Below are positions 16,835 to 24,621 of a stretch of 64,000 nt of DNA, piece after piece. The DNA is from Ilyomonas sp963790435. GTDB taxonomy: Bacteria > Bacteroidota > Bacteroidia > Chitinophagales > Chitinophagaceae. The notes under the pieces are model-generated. The model ran no database searches, was not told the DNA's origin, and was given only the letters and a program-made list of their open reading frames with translations. The stretch is from NCBI GenBank assembly GCA_963790435.1, contig CAWBOI010000001.1, positions 1,426,001 to 1,490,000 of the forward strand, given 5' to 3'. Position 1 is the first letter of the stretch; each line of letters opens with the position of its first letter. A program made the translations under genes and the position numbers.

Positions 16835-18073
16835 ATGCGCGTTACACTATTCATCGCAAAGCGAATTGCCTTTAACCGGCAAAAATCATTTTCACGCTTT
16901 ATCATCCGTCTGGCTGTGGCGGCAACGGCGTTGAGCGTAGCCGCAATGATTATTACTATCGCTTTTGTAACCGGCTTTCAACAAACCGTTGCCAACAAAG
17001 TATTTTCGTTTTGGGGACACATTCATGTGCAGCAATACGAAGCCAGCAAAGCATTGGTTGCGGAAGAAACACCACTTGAGGAAAACGATACTGTACAACA
17101 CATTTTGCATTCCATTCCGCAAATTAAAACCGTACAGGTATTTGCTACCAAAAGTGCGGTAATTGAAAAGGCGCAGGACATTGAAGGGGTTTTGATAAAA
17201 GGCGTTGAGAAAGGATACGATTTTAGTAACCTGCAGCCTTTTTTGCAGGAAGGGAGGTGGCCTGATTTTACTGATAGTTTATACAGCAAAAACATCGTTA
17301 TTTCTCAGCCTGTTGCGAACGAGCTGAACATCAAACTCAATGATACCGTTTCGGTTTATTTTATTACGCCATCCGAAGGTAAATCAATCTTGCGGAAATT
17401 AACCGTCTGTGGTATTTATAAAACCGGTATTGAAGAATACGACAAGTTGTTTGCCCTTGCCGACATTCGTTTGCTTCGGCGCGTCAATTATTGGAGCGAA
17501 ACGGGTATCGGTGGCTATGAAATTTTTCTGCATGATTACAAACAAATTGATACGGTAAACAATCTTCTTTACAACCGATACCAACTGCCCGGCGCATGGG
17601 TAAGTCGCAGCGTAAAAGATGTGTATCCCAACATCTTTGATTGGCTCAACATTCAAAATACCAACCGCGATGTTATTTTTATTGTGATGGCAATTGTTGC
17701 TATCATCAACCTCATCACTTGCCTTTTAATTCTTGTGCTCGAACGCACGCGTATGGTTGGTATTTTAAAAGCCATTGGTGCCAACAATGGTTACATTCAA
17801 CAAATCTTTTTATACTACGCTACCATCATTGCCTGTATTGGTGTTGCGGCGGGTTTTGTGGCAGGCATTGGCTTATGCCTGCTTCAGCAATACACTGGCT
17901 TTATTCACTTAAACGAAAGTGCTTACTATGTTTCGGTGGCGCCGGTTCATATCGTTTGGTGGCAAACCATTTTGGTTTGCGTGGCTACGTTGCTCGTTTG
18001 TTTTGTATCGTTGATTCTTCCTGCTTTGTTTGTCAACAGGATACAACCTGTAAAAGCCATTCAGTTTAAATAA
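16835..18073 (+). CDS. ABC transporter permease, LolC/LolE (FtsX-like) type
   Basis: 412 residues: one N-terminal membrane segment (about 22-46), a large periplasmic MacB/PCD-like domain (about 47-280) and three C-terminal segments (about 283-304, 332-358, 378-402) with the ERTRMVGILKAIGA coupling-helix motif between. This is the layout of LolC/LolE lipoprotein-release permeases and related FtsX-domain proteins. No ATPase gene is next to it, so the partner LolD-like protein must be elsewhere. ATG at 16835. Cargo is inferred, not shown. Confidence 0.85.
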   Translation: MRVTLFIAKRIAFNRQKSFSRFIIRLAVAATALSVAAMIITIAFVTGFQQTVANKVFSFWGHIHVQQYEASKALVAEETPLEENDTVQHILHSIPQIKTVQVFATKSAVIEKAQDIEGVLIKGVEKGYDFSNLQPFLQEGRWPDFTDSLYSKNIVISQPVANELNIKLNDTVSVYFITPSEGKSILRKLTVCGIYKTGIEEYDKLFALADIRLLRRVNYWSETGIGGYEIFLHDYKQIDTVNNLLYNRYQLPGAWVSRSVKDVYPNIFDWLNIQNTNRDVIFIVMAIVAIINLITCLLILVLERTRMVGILKAIGANNGYIQQIFLYYATIIACIGVAAGFVAGIGLCLLQQYTGFIHLNESAYYVSVAPVHIVWWQTILVCVATLLVCFVSLILPALFVNRIQPVKAIQFK

Positions 18074-18307
18074 CACCTATTTCATATTCTTTCATAGCAA
18101 TCAACAGAAATTATAAAGAAAGCCGTTAAACGAATTTTGGTTTTGTACAAAAAATCATAAAGTAATTTTCTTTTCTAAGCGTTTACACTAACCGTACAGC
18201 ATACAGATACTTTAAAATAAAAAATGACCTCATTTCATCATGTGTTGCGCTCTCTTTGGTTTAACTTTTGTCAAAGAGATTGTGTTTTGTTTTTGACAGA
18301 ATAATTG

Positions 18308-18619
18308 ATGTTTGTTTTGAACGACAGATGGATGCAAAGTGATGAAAACAAATGTTTGTTGTGCGGAAGAAGACTTGCAGAACCTTGCAACCGGCATCAT
18401 TTATTGCCTTTAAGCAAAGGCGGCAAAGGCACGCAAACAGTTTTGCTGCACAGGATTTGCCACGATGCCATTCATTCCGTTTTTACTGAAATGGAATTGA
18501 AAAAAGAATACAACACCATTGAAAGGCTTCAGCAAAATGAAGATATAATGAAGTTTATAAAATGGGTGAGAAAAAAAGAGCCGGAGTATTATGATAAATC
18601 AACAAAAAAGAAACGATAA
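18308..18619 (+). CDS. HNH endonuclease family protein
   Basis: Small 103-residue HNH-fold protein. A zinc knuckle CLLCG (Cys16, Cys19) is followed by the HH of the beta-beta-alpha metal motif (His30-His31 in RHHLLPLSKGG), then Cys51 and His52 with a final His56 in HRICHDAIH. The C-terminus is basic. Such free-standing HNH proteins occur widely in Bacteroidota chromosomes and are not linked here to restriction or phage genes. ATG at 18308. Target unknown. Confidence 0.8.
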   Translation: MFVLNDRWMQSDENKCLLCGRRLAEPCNRHHLLPLSKGGKGTQTVLLHRICHDAIHSVFTEMELKKEYNTIERLQQNEDIMKFIKWVRKKEPEYYDKSTKKKR

Positions 18620-18651
18620 ACCAATAATAAATAGTTTACAAAAAATTAAAT

Positions 18652-18667
18652 TTAAACAATCGTTTAA
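18652..18667. promoter_or_regulatory. TetR-type operator 1 (efflux operon)
   Basis: TTAAAC-AATC-GTTTAA, an inverted repeat with a 4-bp spacer. The same architecture recurs upstream of the tetR gene at 23658-23673 (TTAAAC-AAAC-GTTTAA), so it is very likely the binding site of that TetR protein. Confidence 0.82.
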
Positions 18668-18671
18668 TTAA

Positions 18672-18688
18672 TTCAAACAATTGTTTAA
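18672..18688. promoter_or_regulatory. TetR-type operator 2 (efflux operon)
   Basis: TTCAAACAATTGTTTAA, containing the perfect 12-bp palindrome AAACAATTGTTT. It overlaps the -7 box at 18686-18693, so binding would block transcription initiation. Operator centres are about 20 bp apart, close to two helical turns. Confidence 0.78.
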
Positions 18689-18693
18689 TTTTG
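18686..18693 (+). promoter_or_regulatory. Putative -7 promoter box of the efflux operon
   Basis: TAATTTTG matches TAnnTTTG exactly. It overlaps operator 2 and lies about 90 bp upstream of the tolC-like ATG. Confidence 0.65.
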
Positions 18694-18782
18694 CACCCGC
18701 GTTTACCAAATGACGTTTTCGTCAATGGTGCGTTGCAACTTTTTATAACACTCTGTTTCATTCATCAACCGAATATTTTTCA

Positions 18783-20105
18783 ATGAAATCGCATTTGTTT
18801 TTATTTCTTCTTTTATTATCATCAGGTTTTGTTTTTGCACAAAATACAACGCCGCTCTCATTGGATAAAGCCATTGAAATGGGCGTGAAAAACAGCAAAA
18901 CTTTGCAGTTAAGTCGTGCACGTTTGGAAGAAGCCACCGCGGCCGTAAAAGAAGCCGAGCAACGCAAGTTGCCCGACGTAACGGCCAGCGGCTCGTATCT
19001 GCGGGTAAACAATCCAACCCTTAATTTAAAATATCAGCAGCAAAAAGGTGGTTCCTCCCCCGATACTTCTACCCATACCGCCAGCACACCAAAGGTTTCG
19101 CAGGCTGTGTATGGATTGGTGAATGCATCGTTGCCTCTTTTTTCGGGCTTCCGGATTAAATACGGTGTTGAAGCTTCCAAATTCCTTGAAAAAGCGTCTG
19201 TGCTTGACGCAGCGAACGACAAAGAGGGCGTTGTCGTCAACATTATTGATTCTTACAACAATTTATACAAAGCCGGTTTGCAGATTGATGTTATCAACAC
19301 CAGTTTGCAACAGGCACAGCAACGTGTAAAAGATTTTTCTAACTTAGAAGCCAATGGCTTAATGGCGCGAAATGATCTGCTGAAAGCGCAATTACAGGTT
19401 TCCAACATACAGTTATCATTGGTGGACGCACAAAACAATGTAAAACTGAATACCATTGTGCTTAACTTATTATTAGGCATGCCTGATAGCACAAAACTGA
19501 TGCTTGATAGCAGCAGCTTTGCTTCTCTTCCACCGCTTGGTGCTTCGGCAGATTATATACAACAAGCTTTGCAAAACCGCAAAGATTTGCAAGCCGTTGA
19601 TTATCGCATCAAAGCACAAGGTTCGGCAGTAAAATCGGCACAGGGCGAAAAATATCCGTCTGTTGCATTAACCGGCGGTTATATAGCAGCCGACATACCC
19701 AATGTGCTTAGCGTTTACAATGCTGTTAACGTTGGTATTGGCGTGCAGTATAGCTTAAGCTCGTTATGGAAAACCGATGCGAAAGTTGCACAGGCAAAGG
19801 CAAGAGAACGGCAGGCAGAAGCCAATCGTGGTGAACTTTCCGACCAGATTCAGCTTCAGGTGGCAAGAGCTTATGTAAGCTATTCATCTAATCTTGAAAA
19901 AATAAACGTTTATCAGTTAGCGGTTGATCAGGCAGAAGAAAATTACCGCATTACCAAAAATAAATTCGATAACAGTTTGGCAACGACCACCGATTTGCTG
20001 GAAGCAGAAGCGGCTCAACTGCAGGCAAGGCTCAATTATGCGACTGCAAAATCTGATGCAGCCGTAGCTTATAAGCATCTTCAGCAATCTATCGGAGCAT
20101 TATAA
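18783..20105 (+). CDS. TolC family outer membrane efflux protein
   Basis: Outer membrane channel of a tripartite pump. 440 residues: signal peptide ending GFVFAQ (about 1-20), then two OEP repeats of long coiled helices (Ala/Gln-rich, for example KEAEQRKLPDVTASGSYL and QAKARERQAEANRGELSDQ) typical of TolC. It is the first gene of a three-gene operon (33 bp to the membrane-fusion gene), downstream of two TetR operators. ATG at 18783. Confidence 0.92.
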   Translation: MKSHLFLFLLLLSSGFVFAQNTTPLSLDKAIEMGVKNSKTLQLSRARLEEATAAVKEAEQRKLPDVTASGSYLRVNNPTLNLKYQQQKGGSSPDTSTHTASTPKVSQAVYGLVNASLPLFSGFRIKYGVEASKFLEKASVLDAANDKEGVVVNIIDSYNNLYKAGLQIDVINTSLQQAQQRVKDFSNLEANGLMARNDLLKAQLQVSNIQLSLVDAQNNVKLNTIVLNLLLGMPDSTKLMLDSSSFASLPPLGASADYIQQALQNRKDLQAVDYRIKAQGSAVKSAQGEKYPSVALTGGYIAADIPNVLSVYNAVNVGIGVQYSLSSLWKTDAKVAQAKARERQAEANRGELSDQIQLQVARAYVSYSSNLEKINVYQLAVDQAEENYRITKNKFDNSLATTTDLLEAEAAQLQARLNYATAKSDAAVAYKHLQQSIGAL

Positions 20106-20138
20106 TTTTTATTCACAACAAACACATTACTATTTTAT

Positions 20139-21263
20139 ATGGCAACAGTTACCAGCAGAGAGCCGCAAACCACTACAACCGAAGCGGCAGAACCGAAAAA
20201 GAAAAGCAGAGGATTTTTAATTGTTATGATTTTACTGGTGTTAGGCGGAGCCGCATTTGGCTTTACCAAATACCAACACGCCCAGCATTACGAAGATACC
20301 GATGATGCGCAGGTTGCCGCCAACATCAGCCCTGTTATTCCCCGTGTTTCGGGCTATGTTTCTGAAGTGCGTGCAACCGATAATCAACAGGTAAAAAAAG
20401 GCGATACCCTAATTGTAATGGACAATCGCGATTTAAAAATAAAGTTAGAACAGGCCGAAGCTGCACTCACCACGGCACAAAGCAACCGTTCGGCAGCGCA
20501 AGCTTCTACCACGGCATCAAGTGCAAACATCGGCACTTCAAAAGCGGCTGTGGCAACCATTGATGCGCAAATTGATCAGGCTAAAATTAATATTTGGCGG
20601 GCAACACAGGATTACAACCGTTACGCCAACCTGATAAAAGATCATTCCATCACACAACAGCAATTTGAACAGGCGCAGGCTGCTAAAGAAACAGCCGAAA
20701 AACAATTGGTGATTTTGCAACAGCAACGTGCTCAGGCCGCCACACAAATCAATGTAACTTCATCGCAAAGCGGCGCTACATCTAAGCAAATTAATGTTGC
20801 CGATGCGGTTATCAAACAACGCCAGGCAGATGTGGACGATGCCAAATTAAACTTGTCTTATGCAGTTGTATTGGCTCCTGCCGATGGTTTAGTGTCAAAA
20901 GTAAATGTGCAGCCCGGACAATATCTTACAGCAGGGCAATCCTTGTTCAGTATTGTGCTAAAACAAAACCTTTGGGTGGTGGCAAACTTTAAAGAAACAC
21001 AGTTGGCAAAAATGAAAGTCGGACAGCCTGTAACTATAAATGTAGATGCTTTTAAGAAGCACGATTTTGCAGCAAAAATTACTTCACTATCGGCTGCCAC
21101 CGGCGCCAGCTATGCTTTGTTACCACCCGATAATGCTTCGGGCAACTTTGTAAAAGTGGTGCAAAGAGTTCCCGTAAAAATTGAATTTACAGATCCGAAC
21201 GATCCTTTGCTTCAACAGCTTCGTGCAGGGATGAATGTAAATGCAGAAGTGCGTTTGGATTGA
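20139..21263 (+). CDS. HlyD/EmrA family membrane fusion protein
   Basis: Periplasmic adaptor linking the inner-membrane transporter to the TolC-like channel. 374 residues: cytoplasmic tail of about 25 residues, one membrane anchor (about 27-46), a lipoyl half (VSGYVSEVRATDNQQVKKGD), a long coiled-coil hairpin (about 105-225), the second lipoyl half (ADGLVSKVNVQPGQYL) and a beta-barrel (NLWVVANFKETQL). The N-terminal anchor and the partner DHA2-type transporter make EmrA the best analogy. It lies second in the operon. Confidence 0.93.
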   Translation: MATVTSREPQTTTTEAAEPKKKSRGFLIVMILLVLGGAAFGFTKYQHAQHYEDTDDAQVAANISPVIPRVSGYVSEVRATDNQQVKKGDTLIVMDNRDLKIKLEQAEAALTTAQSNRSAAQASTTASSANIGTSKAAVATIDAQIDQAKINIWRATQDYNRYANLIKDHSITQQQFEQAQAAKETAEKQLVILQQQRAQAATQINVTSSQSGATSKQINVADAVIKQRQADVDDAKLNLSYAVVLAPADGLVSKVNVQPGQYLTAGQSLFSIVLKQNLWVVANFKETQLAKMKVGQPVTINVDAFKKHDFAAKITSLSAATGASYALLPPDNASGNFVKVVQRVPVKIEFTDPNDPLLQQLRAGMNVNAEVRLD

Positions 21264-21273
21264 TAAAATTTGT

Positions 21274-21298
21274 GCAAAACCAAACCTGATGGTTTTGC
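21274..21298. repeat. Small hairpin in the emrA-emrB gap
   Basis: GCAAAACCA (21274-21282) pairs with TGGTTTTGC (21290-21298) around a 7-nt loop, embedding the recurring GCAAAACCAAA motif. It has no T tract and lies inside an operon, so it is not a convincing terminator. Confidence 0.55.
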
Positions 21299-21320
21299 TA
21301 ATGAAAAATTTGATTTTTGT

Positions 21321-22907
21321 ATGCAGCCTACACAAGCATCGTTAGTTGAATATGGAAGCAGGCGTGTAATTATAACTGTTACCGCCATACTTTGTGCATT
21401 GCTTGAAATTGTTGACAGCACCATTGTGAACGTTGCTTTAAATGATATGCGTGGCAATCTGGGTGCAACGCTCACCGAGGTAGGTTGGGTTGTTACCGCT
21501 TACGCAATTGGTAATGTAATTGTTGTGCCCATGACAAGCTGGTTATCTCAGCAGTTTGGCAGACGCAATTATTTTGCAGCTTCTATTTTGTTGTTTACGC
21601 TTTGTTCGTTTTTATGCGGAAACGCTACAGGCATTTGGGAGTTAGTTGCTTTTAGGTTTTTACAGGGTTGTGGCGGTGGCGCATTGCTGGTAACATCGCA
21701 AACCATTATTACCGAAAGTTATCCACCCGAAAAGCGTGGCACTGCACAAGCCATTTACGGATTGGGAGTAATTGTTGGCCCAACATTAGGACCTCCGTTG
21801 GGTGGTTATATTGTAGATAATTTTAGCTGGCCTTATATCTTTTATATCAACATTCCTTTAGGTATTATTGCAGCCTTGCTAACACTGCAATTTGTAAGAA
21901 GCCCGAAGTATGGTGAAAAAAGCAAAGCGGCTGATGTGGATTGGTTTGGTATTGCCTTCTTAGCCATGTTTGTAGGTTCTCTGCAATACGTGTTAGAACG
22001 TGGACAGGATGAAGATTGGTTCAACGACTTTTGGATTACCACTTTTGCTGTTACAGCTTTTTTCGGGTTGTTCTTTTTCATCTGGCGTGAGCTTACTTTC
22101 CGCAATCCGATTGTTGATTTAAGGGTGTTAAAAAATGGCAATCTCCGAGTCGGAACCATCATGTCGTTTATTCTTGGGTTTGGTCTGTATGGCTCTACTT
22201 ATATTGTTCCCATTTACACGCAGGCAACCCTTGGCTGGACGGCACAGCAATCGGGTATGCTAATGGTTCCGGCAGCACTCACCACTGCGTTCCTGATGCC
22301 CATTATCGGGCAATTATTACAACGCGGTTTCAAGCAGCAATACCTTGTTGCGCTCGGTTTGTTTGTCTTTTTTATTTATAGTTTTTGGGGATATAAAATA
22401 ATAACGCCCGATACCGGCAAAGACGCCTTTTTCTGGATGTTGATTGTACGAGGTGTTGGGTTGGGTTTCTTATTCATCCCCATTACAACATTGGCACTTT
22501 CAACTCTCAAAGGCAAGGAGATAGGGCAAGGCGCATCCTTTACAGGTATGATGCGGCAATTAGGCGGCTCGTTTGGTATTGCCATGATTACCACATATGT
22601 GGCACGCAGAAATGAATTGTACCGAAGCGATTTGGTAAGTAAATTAAATACAGATAATGCCAATGTGCAGGGCCGGATTCATGGTTTGCAGCAGAATTTT
22701 ATATCAAAGGGCGCACCGCCTGATGTTGCTTTAAAACAAGCTTACGGTGCATTGGAAGGTATTGTTTACAAGCAAGCTTCTGTGCTGTCATACATGGACG
22801 TATTCTTATATCTTGGCCTGCTGTTTTTAATTTGTATTCCCTTTATTCTTTTTGTAAAAAATAGAAAAGCAGCCGCTAAAATAGATTTGTCTGAAGCGAT
22901 GCACTAA
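21321..22907 (+). CDS. DHA2 family drug:H+ antiporter, EmrB/QacA type
   Basis: Inner-membrane MFS pump, 528 residues, about 14 membrane segments. Family marks: motif D-like LEIVDSTIVNVALNDM near residues 28-43, the motif A region SQQFGRRNYF and motif C GLGVIVGPTLGPPLGG. The ATG at 21321 (MQPTQAS) is chosen; upstream in-frame sequence lies in the hairpin gap. Completes the tolC-emrA-emrB operon, likely exporting amphipathic toxic compounds; the substrate is not readable. Followed by a strong bidirectional terminator. Confidence 0.93.
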   Translation: MQPTQASLVEYGSRRVIITVTAILCALLEIVDSTIVNVALNDMRGNLGATLTEVGWVVTAYAIGNVIVVPMTSWLSQQFGRRNYFAASILLFTLCSFLCGNATGIWELVAFRFLQGCGGGALLVTSQTIITESYPPEKRGTAQAIYGLGVIVGPTLGPPLGGYIVDNFSWPYIFYINIPLGIIAALLTLQFVRSPKYGEKSKAADVDWFGIAFLAMFVGSLQYVLERGQDEDWFNDFWITTFAVTAFFGLFFFIWRELTFRNPIVDLRVLKNGNLRVGTIMSFILGFGLYGSTYIVPIYTQATLGWTAQQSGMLMVPAALTTAFLMPIIGQLLQRGFKQQYLVALGLFVFFIYSFWGYKIITPDTGKDAFFWMLIVRGVGLGFLFIPITTLALSTLKGKEIGQGASFTGMMRQLGGSFGIAMITTYVARRNELYRSDLVSKLNTDNANVQGRIHGLQQNFISKGAPPDVALKQAYGALEGIVYKQASVLSYMDVFLYLGLLFLICIPFILFVKNRKAAAKIDLSEAMH

Positions 22908-22923
22908 CGCATCAGCAATTCAT

Positions 22924-22967
22924 GTAAAAACAAAAGCAGTAATAAAAATTACTGCTTTTGTTTTTAC
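22924..22967. terminator. Bidirectional terminator between the efflux operon and tetR
   Basis: Perfect 20-bp stem (22924-22943 with 22948-22967) and an AAAA loop; A-rich on one arm and T-rich on the other (arm contains AAAAACAAAAGC). Lies 17 nt after the emrB-like stop and 21 nt past the tetR stop, so it can end both convergent units. Confidence 0.88.
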
Positions 22968-22988
22968 GGCTTATTCATATCGTCCTTC

Positions 22989-23648
22989 CTATACCTTCAC
23001 CAAATGCGCATGCAGCAATTGTTTCAGATGATCGGCAACCCGCTTTTGAAAGCTTTCACTTTCATAAGGCACTTGCTCAGTCTGCGATTCTTTAAACAAA
23101 TAGTATTTGCATATCTTCTTCGATAATAAAACAGAGTTTAAAGTACCTGTAAGAGAGGCAACCGTAAGTGGAACATCTACTTTTCTAAATTCTTTCTTAC
23201 GAATTCCACTTTCAATGATCTTGATTATCACATCTGAATTTCTTGCCAGTACATGCAAGATGGCTTTGCCCAAATCTTCACGCTGATTCAGCATCAATTC
23301 CTGATGCAATACCTTATGAAATTCACGATTGCTAAACAATCGCTTTACATAAATATCAATTACTTTTTCAACTTTTTGAAATGCAGTCAGCGAAGCATTG
23401 CTCATCACTTCATCCAGCATATTGCCGGTATAAGAAACATTGAAATCAACGATGCTTTCAAACAGCTTTTCTTTTGAGCCGAAGTAATAATGTATCATTG
23501 CCAGATTTACATCTGCCGCTGCAGCAATGTCGCGCACAGATGTTCCTTCAAAGCCTTTGGTAGCAAACAACGCAACTGCGGTGTTCATAATGTGCTCACG
23601 CTTATCAATTGCGGTCTTCACTTTCTTTTTTCTTTCAAAGTTAAACAA
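22989..23648 (-). CDS. TetR/AcrR family transcriptional repressor
   Basis: 219 residues as the longest frame, starting at TTG 23648; a GTG at 23619-23621 (giving about 210 residues starting MKTAIDKREH) is an equally good or better start. The N-terminal helix-turn-helix is classic TetR: FATKGFEGTSVRDIAAAADV followed by MIHYYFGSKEKLFESIV. The C-terminal ligand domain is helical. Its promoter region carries TTAAAC-AAAC-GTTTAA (23658-23673), matching operators before the convergent efflux operon, so it probably represses both itself and the pump, with a pump substrate as inducer. Confidence 0.92.
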   Translation of the reverse strand: MFNFERKKKVKTAIDKREHIMNTAVALFATKGFEGTSVRDIAAAADVNLAMIHYYFGSKEKLFESIVDFNVSYTGNMLDEVMSNASLTAFQKVEKVIDIYVKRLFSNREFHKVLHQELMLNQREDLGKAILHVLARNSDVIIKIIESGIRKKEFRKVDVPLTVASLTGTLNSVLLSKKICKYYLFKESQTEQVPYESESFQKRVADHLKQLLHAHLVKV

Positions 23649-23657
23649 CTGTACAAA

Positions 23658-23673
23658 TTAAACAAACGTTTAA
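23658..23673. promoter_or_regulatory. TetR-type operator 3 (tetR autoregulation)
   Basis: TTAAAC-AAAC-GTTTAA, same half-sites and spacer length as the operator at 18652-18667. It lies 9 bp from the TTG start, or 36 bp from the GTG alternative, in the position expected for autorepression. Confidence 0.82.
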
Positions 23674-23757
23674 TTAATTTTTAATGATATGTTAGGAAAC
23701 CTTTTATTCCTCGATTCTTAACTGAACAATGGCATAATTTTTTGAAATGGCTGCATT

Positions 23758-24564
23758 ATGATAATAAAAGTAAGAGACTTTAGTATTGAGCAGTTTTACG
23801 ACAAAGCTTATAACTGGCTTCTCACCAACGGACCCGATATTCTTATCGCCCTTATCATGGGCTTTGTTGGTTTCTGGCTAATCAGGTTCATCATTGGAAG
23901 ACTACACAAAATTTTCGACAAACGAAATTTAGATGCTTCGCTGCGCCCGTTTTTGTTAAGCCTTATCGAAGTAGCATTGCAATTACTCCTTTTTCTTGCT
24001 ATTCTTCAGGAACTGAACGTAAGGCTCACTTTATTTGCCTCTTTGCTGGCTGCCATTGGTGTAGCTGCAGGCCTTGCACTTTCGGGCACATTGCAAAACT
24101 TCACAAGTGGTGTTTTAATTTTATTACTAAAGCCGTTTCGTGTTGGCGATAACATCCTCGCACAAGGCCAGGAAGGCATTGTAGAAGCCATCGAAATCTT
24201 TTATACTGTTGTTACCACGTACGACAACCGTACAGTTATTATTCCTAACAGCAAGCTTTCTAATGAAGTGATTATTAATATAAGTCGTGAAGGGATTAGA
24301 AGATTAGACGTGGATTTCAAGTTTTCTTTTGCGGCAGATTTTAAACAGATTGAAGCCATTTTACAATCTTCTATTGCCAACATGCAAGCCATTTTAAAAT
24401 CGCCGGAAAGCCGCATCGGAATTAATTCTATTGACCCCGATGGATTTAGAATTACCGTAAACGTTTGGATTGATGCACACGGTTTTCAAGATGCTAAACT
24501 GAAGATTCAACAGCAATTGATTGAAGATTTAAAGAAGAATAATATTAAACTGCCGGGCATGTAA
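23758..24564 (+). CDS. Small-conductance mechanosensitive channel, MscS family
   Basis: 268 residues, three N-terminal membrane helices (about 28-47, 64-86, 92-118) and a cytoplasmic beta plus alpha/beta domain. The pore helix GVAAGLALSGTLQNFTSGVL and following LKPFRVGD are the MscS signature. Opens under membrane tension to release solutes during osmotic downshock. ATG at 23758; monocistronic by context. Confidence 0.93.
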   Translation: MIIKVRDFSIEQFYDKAYNWLLTNGPDILIALIMGFVGFWLIRFIIGRLHKIFDKRNLDASLRPFLLSLIEVALQLLLFLAILQELNVRLTLFASLLAAIGVAAGLALSGTLQNFTSGVLILLLKPFRVGDNILAQGQEGIVEAIEIFYTVVTTYDNRTVIIPNSKLSNEVIINISREGIRRLDVDFKFSFAADFKQIEAILQSSIANMQAILKSPESRIGINSIDPDGFRITVNVWIDAHGFQDAKLKIQQQLIEDLKKNNIKLPGM

Positions 24565-24621
24565 ATCTTATACCGCTGACAGGGTTATAAGACACAAGCA
24601 AAAATGCGGCAAAAACAAACC

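Noticed and set aside
21274..21298. Terminator between emrA- and emrB-like genes
   Set aside because: No T tract follows and the genes form a clear operon; more likely a copy of the recurring motif.
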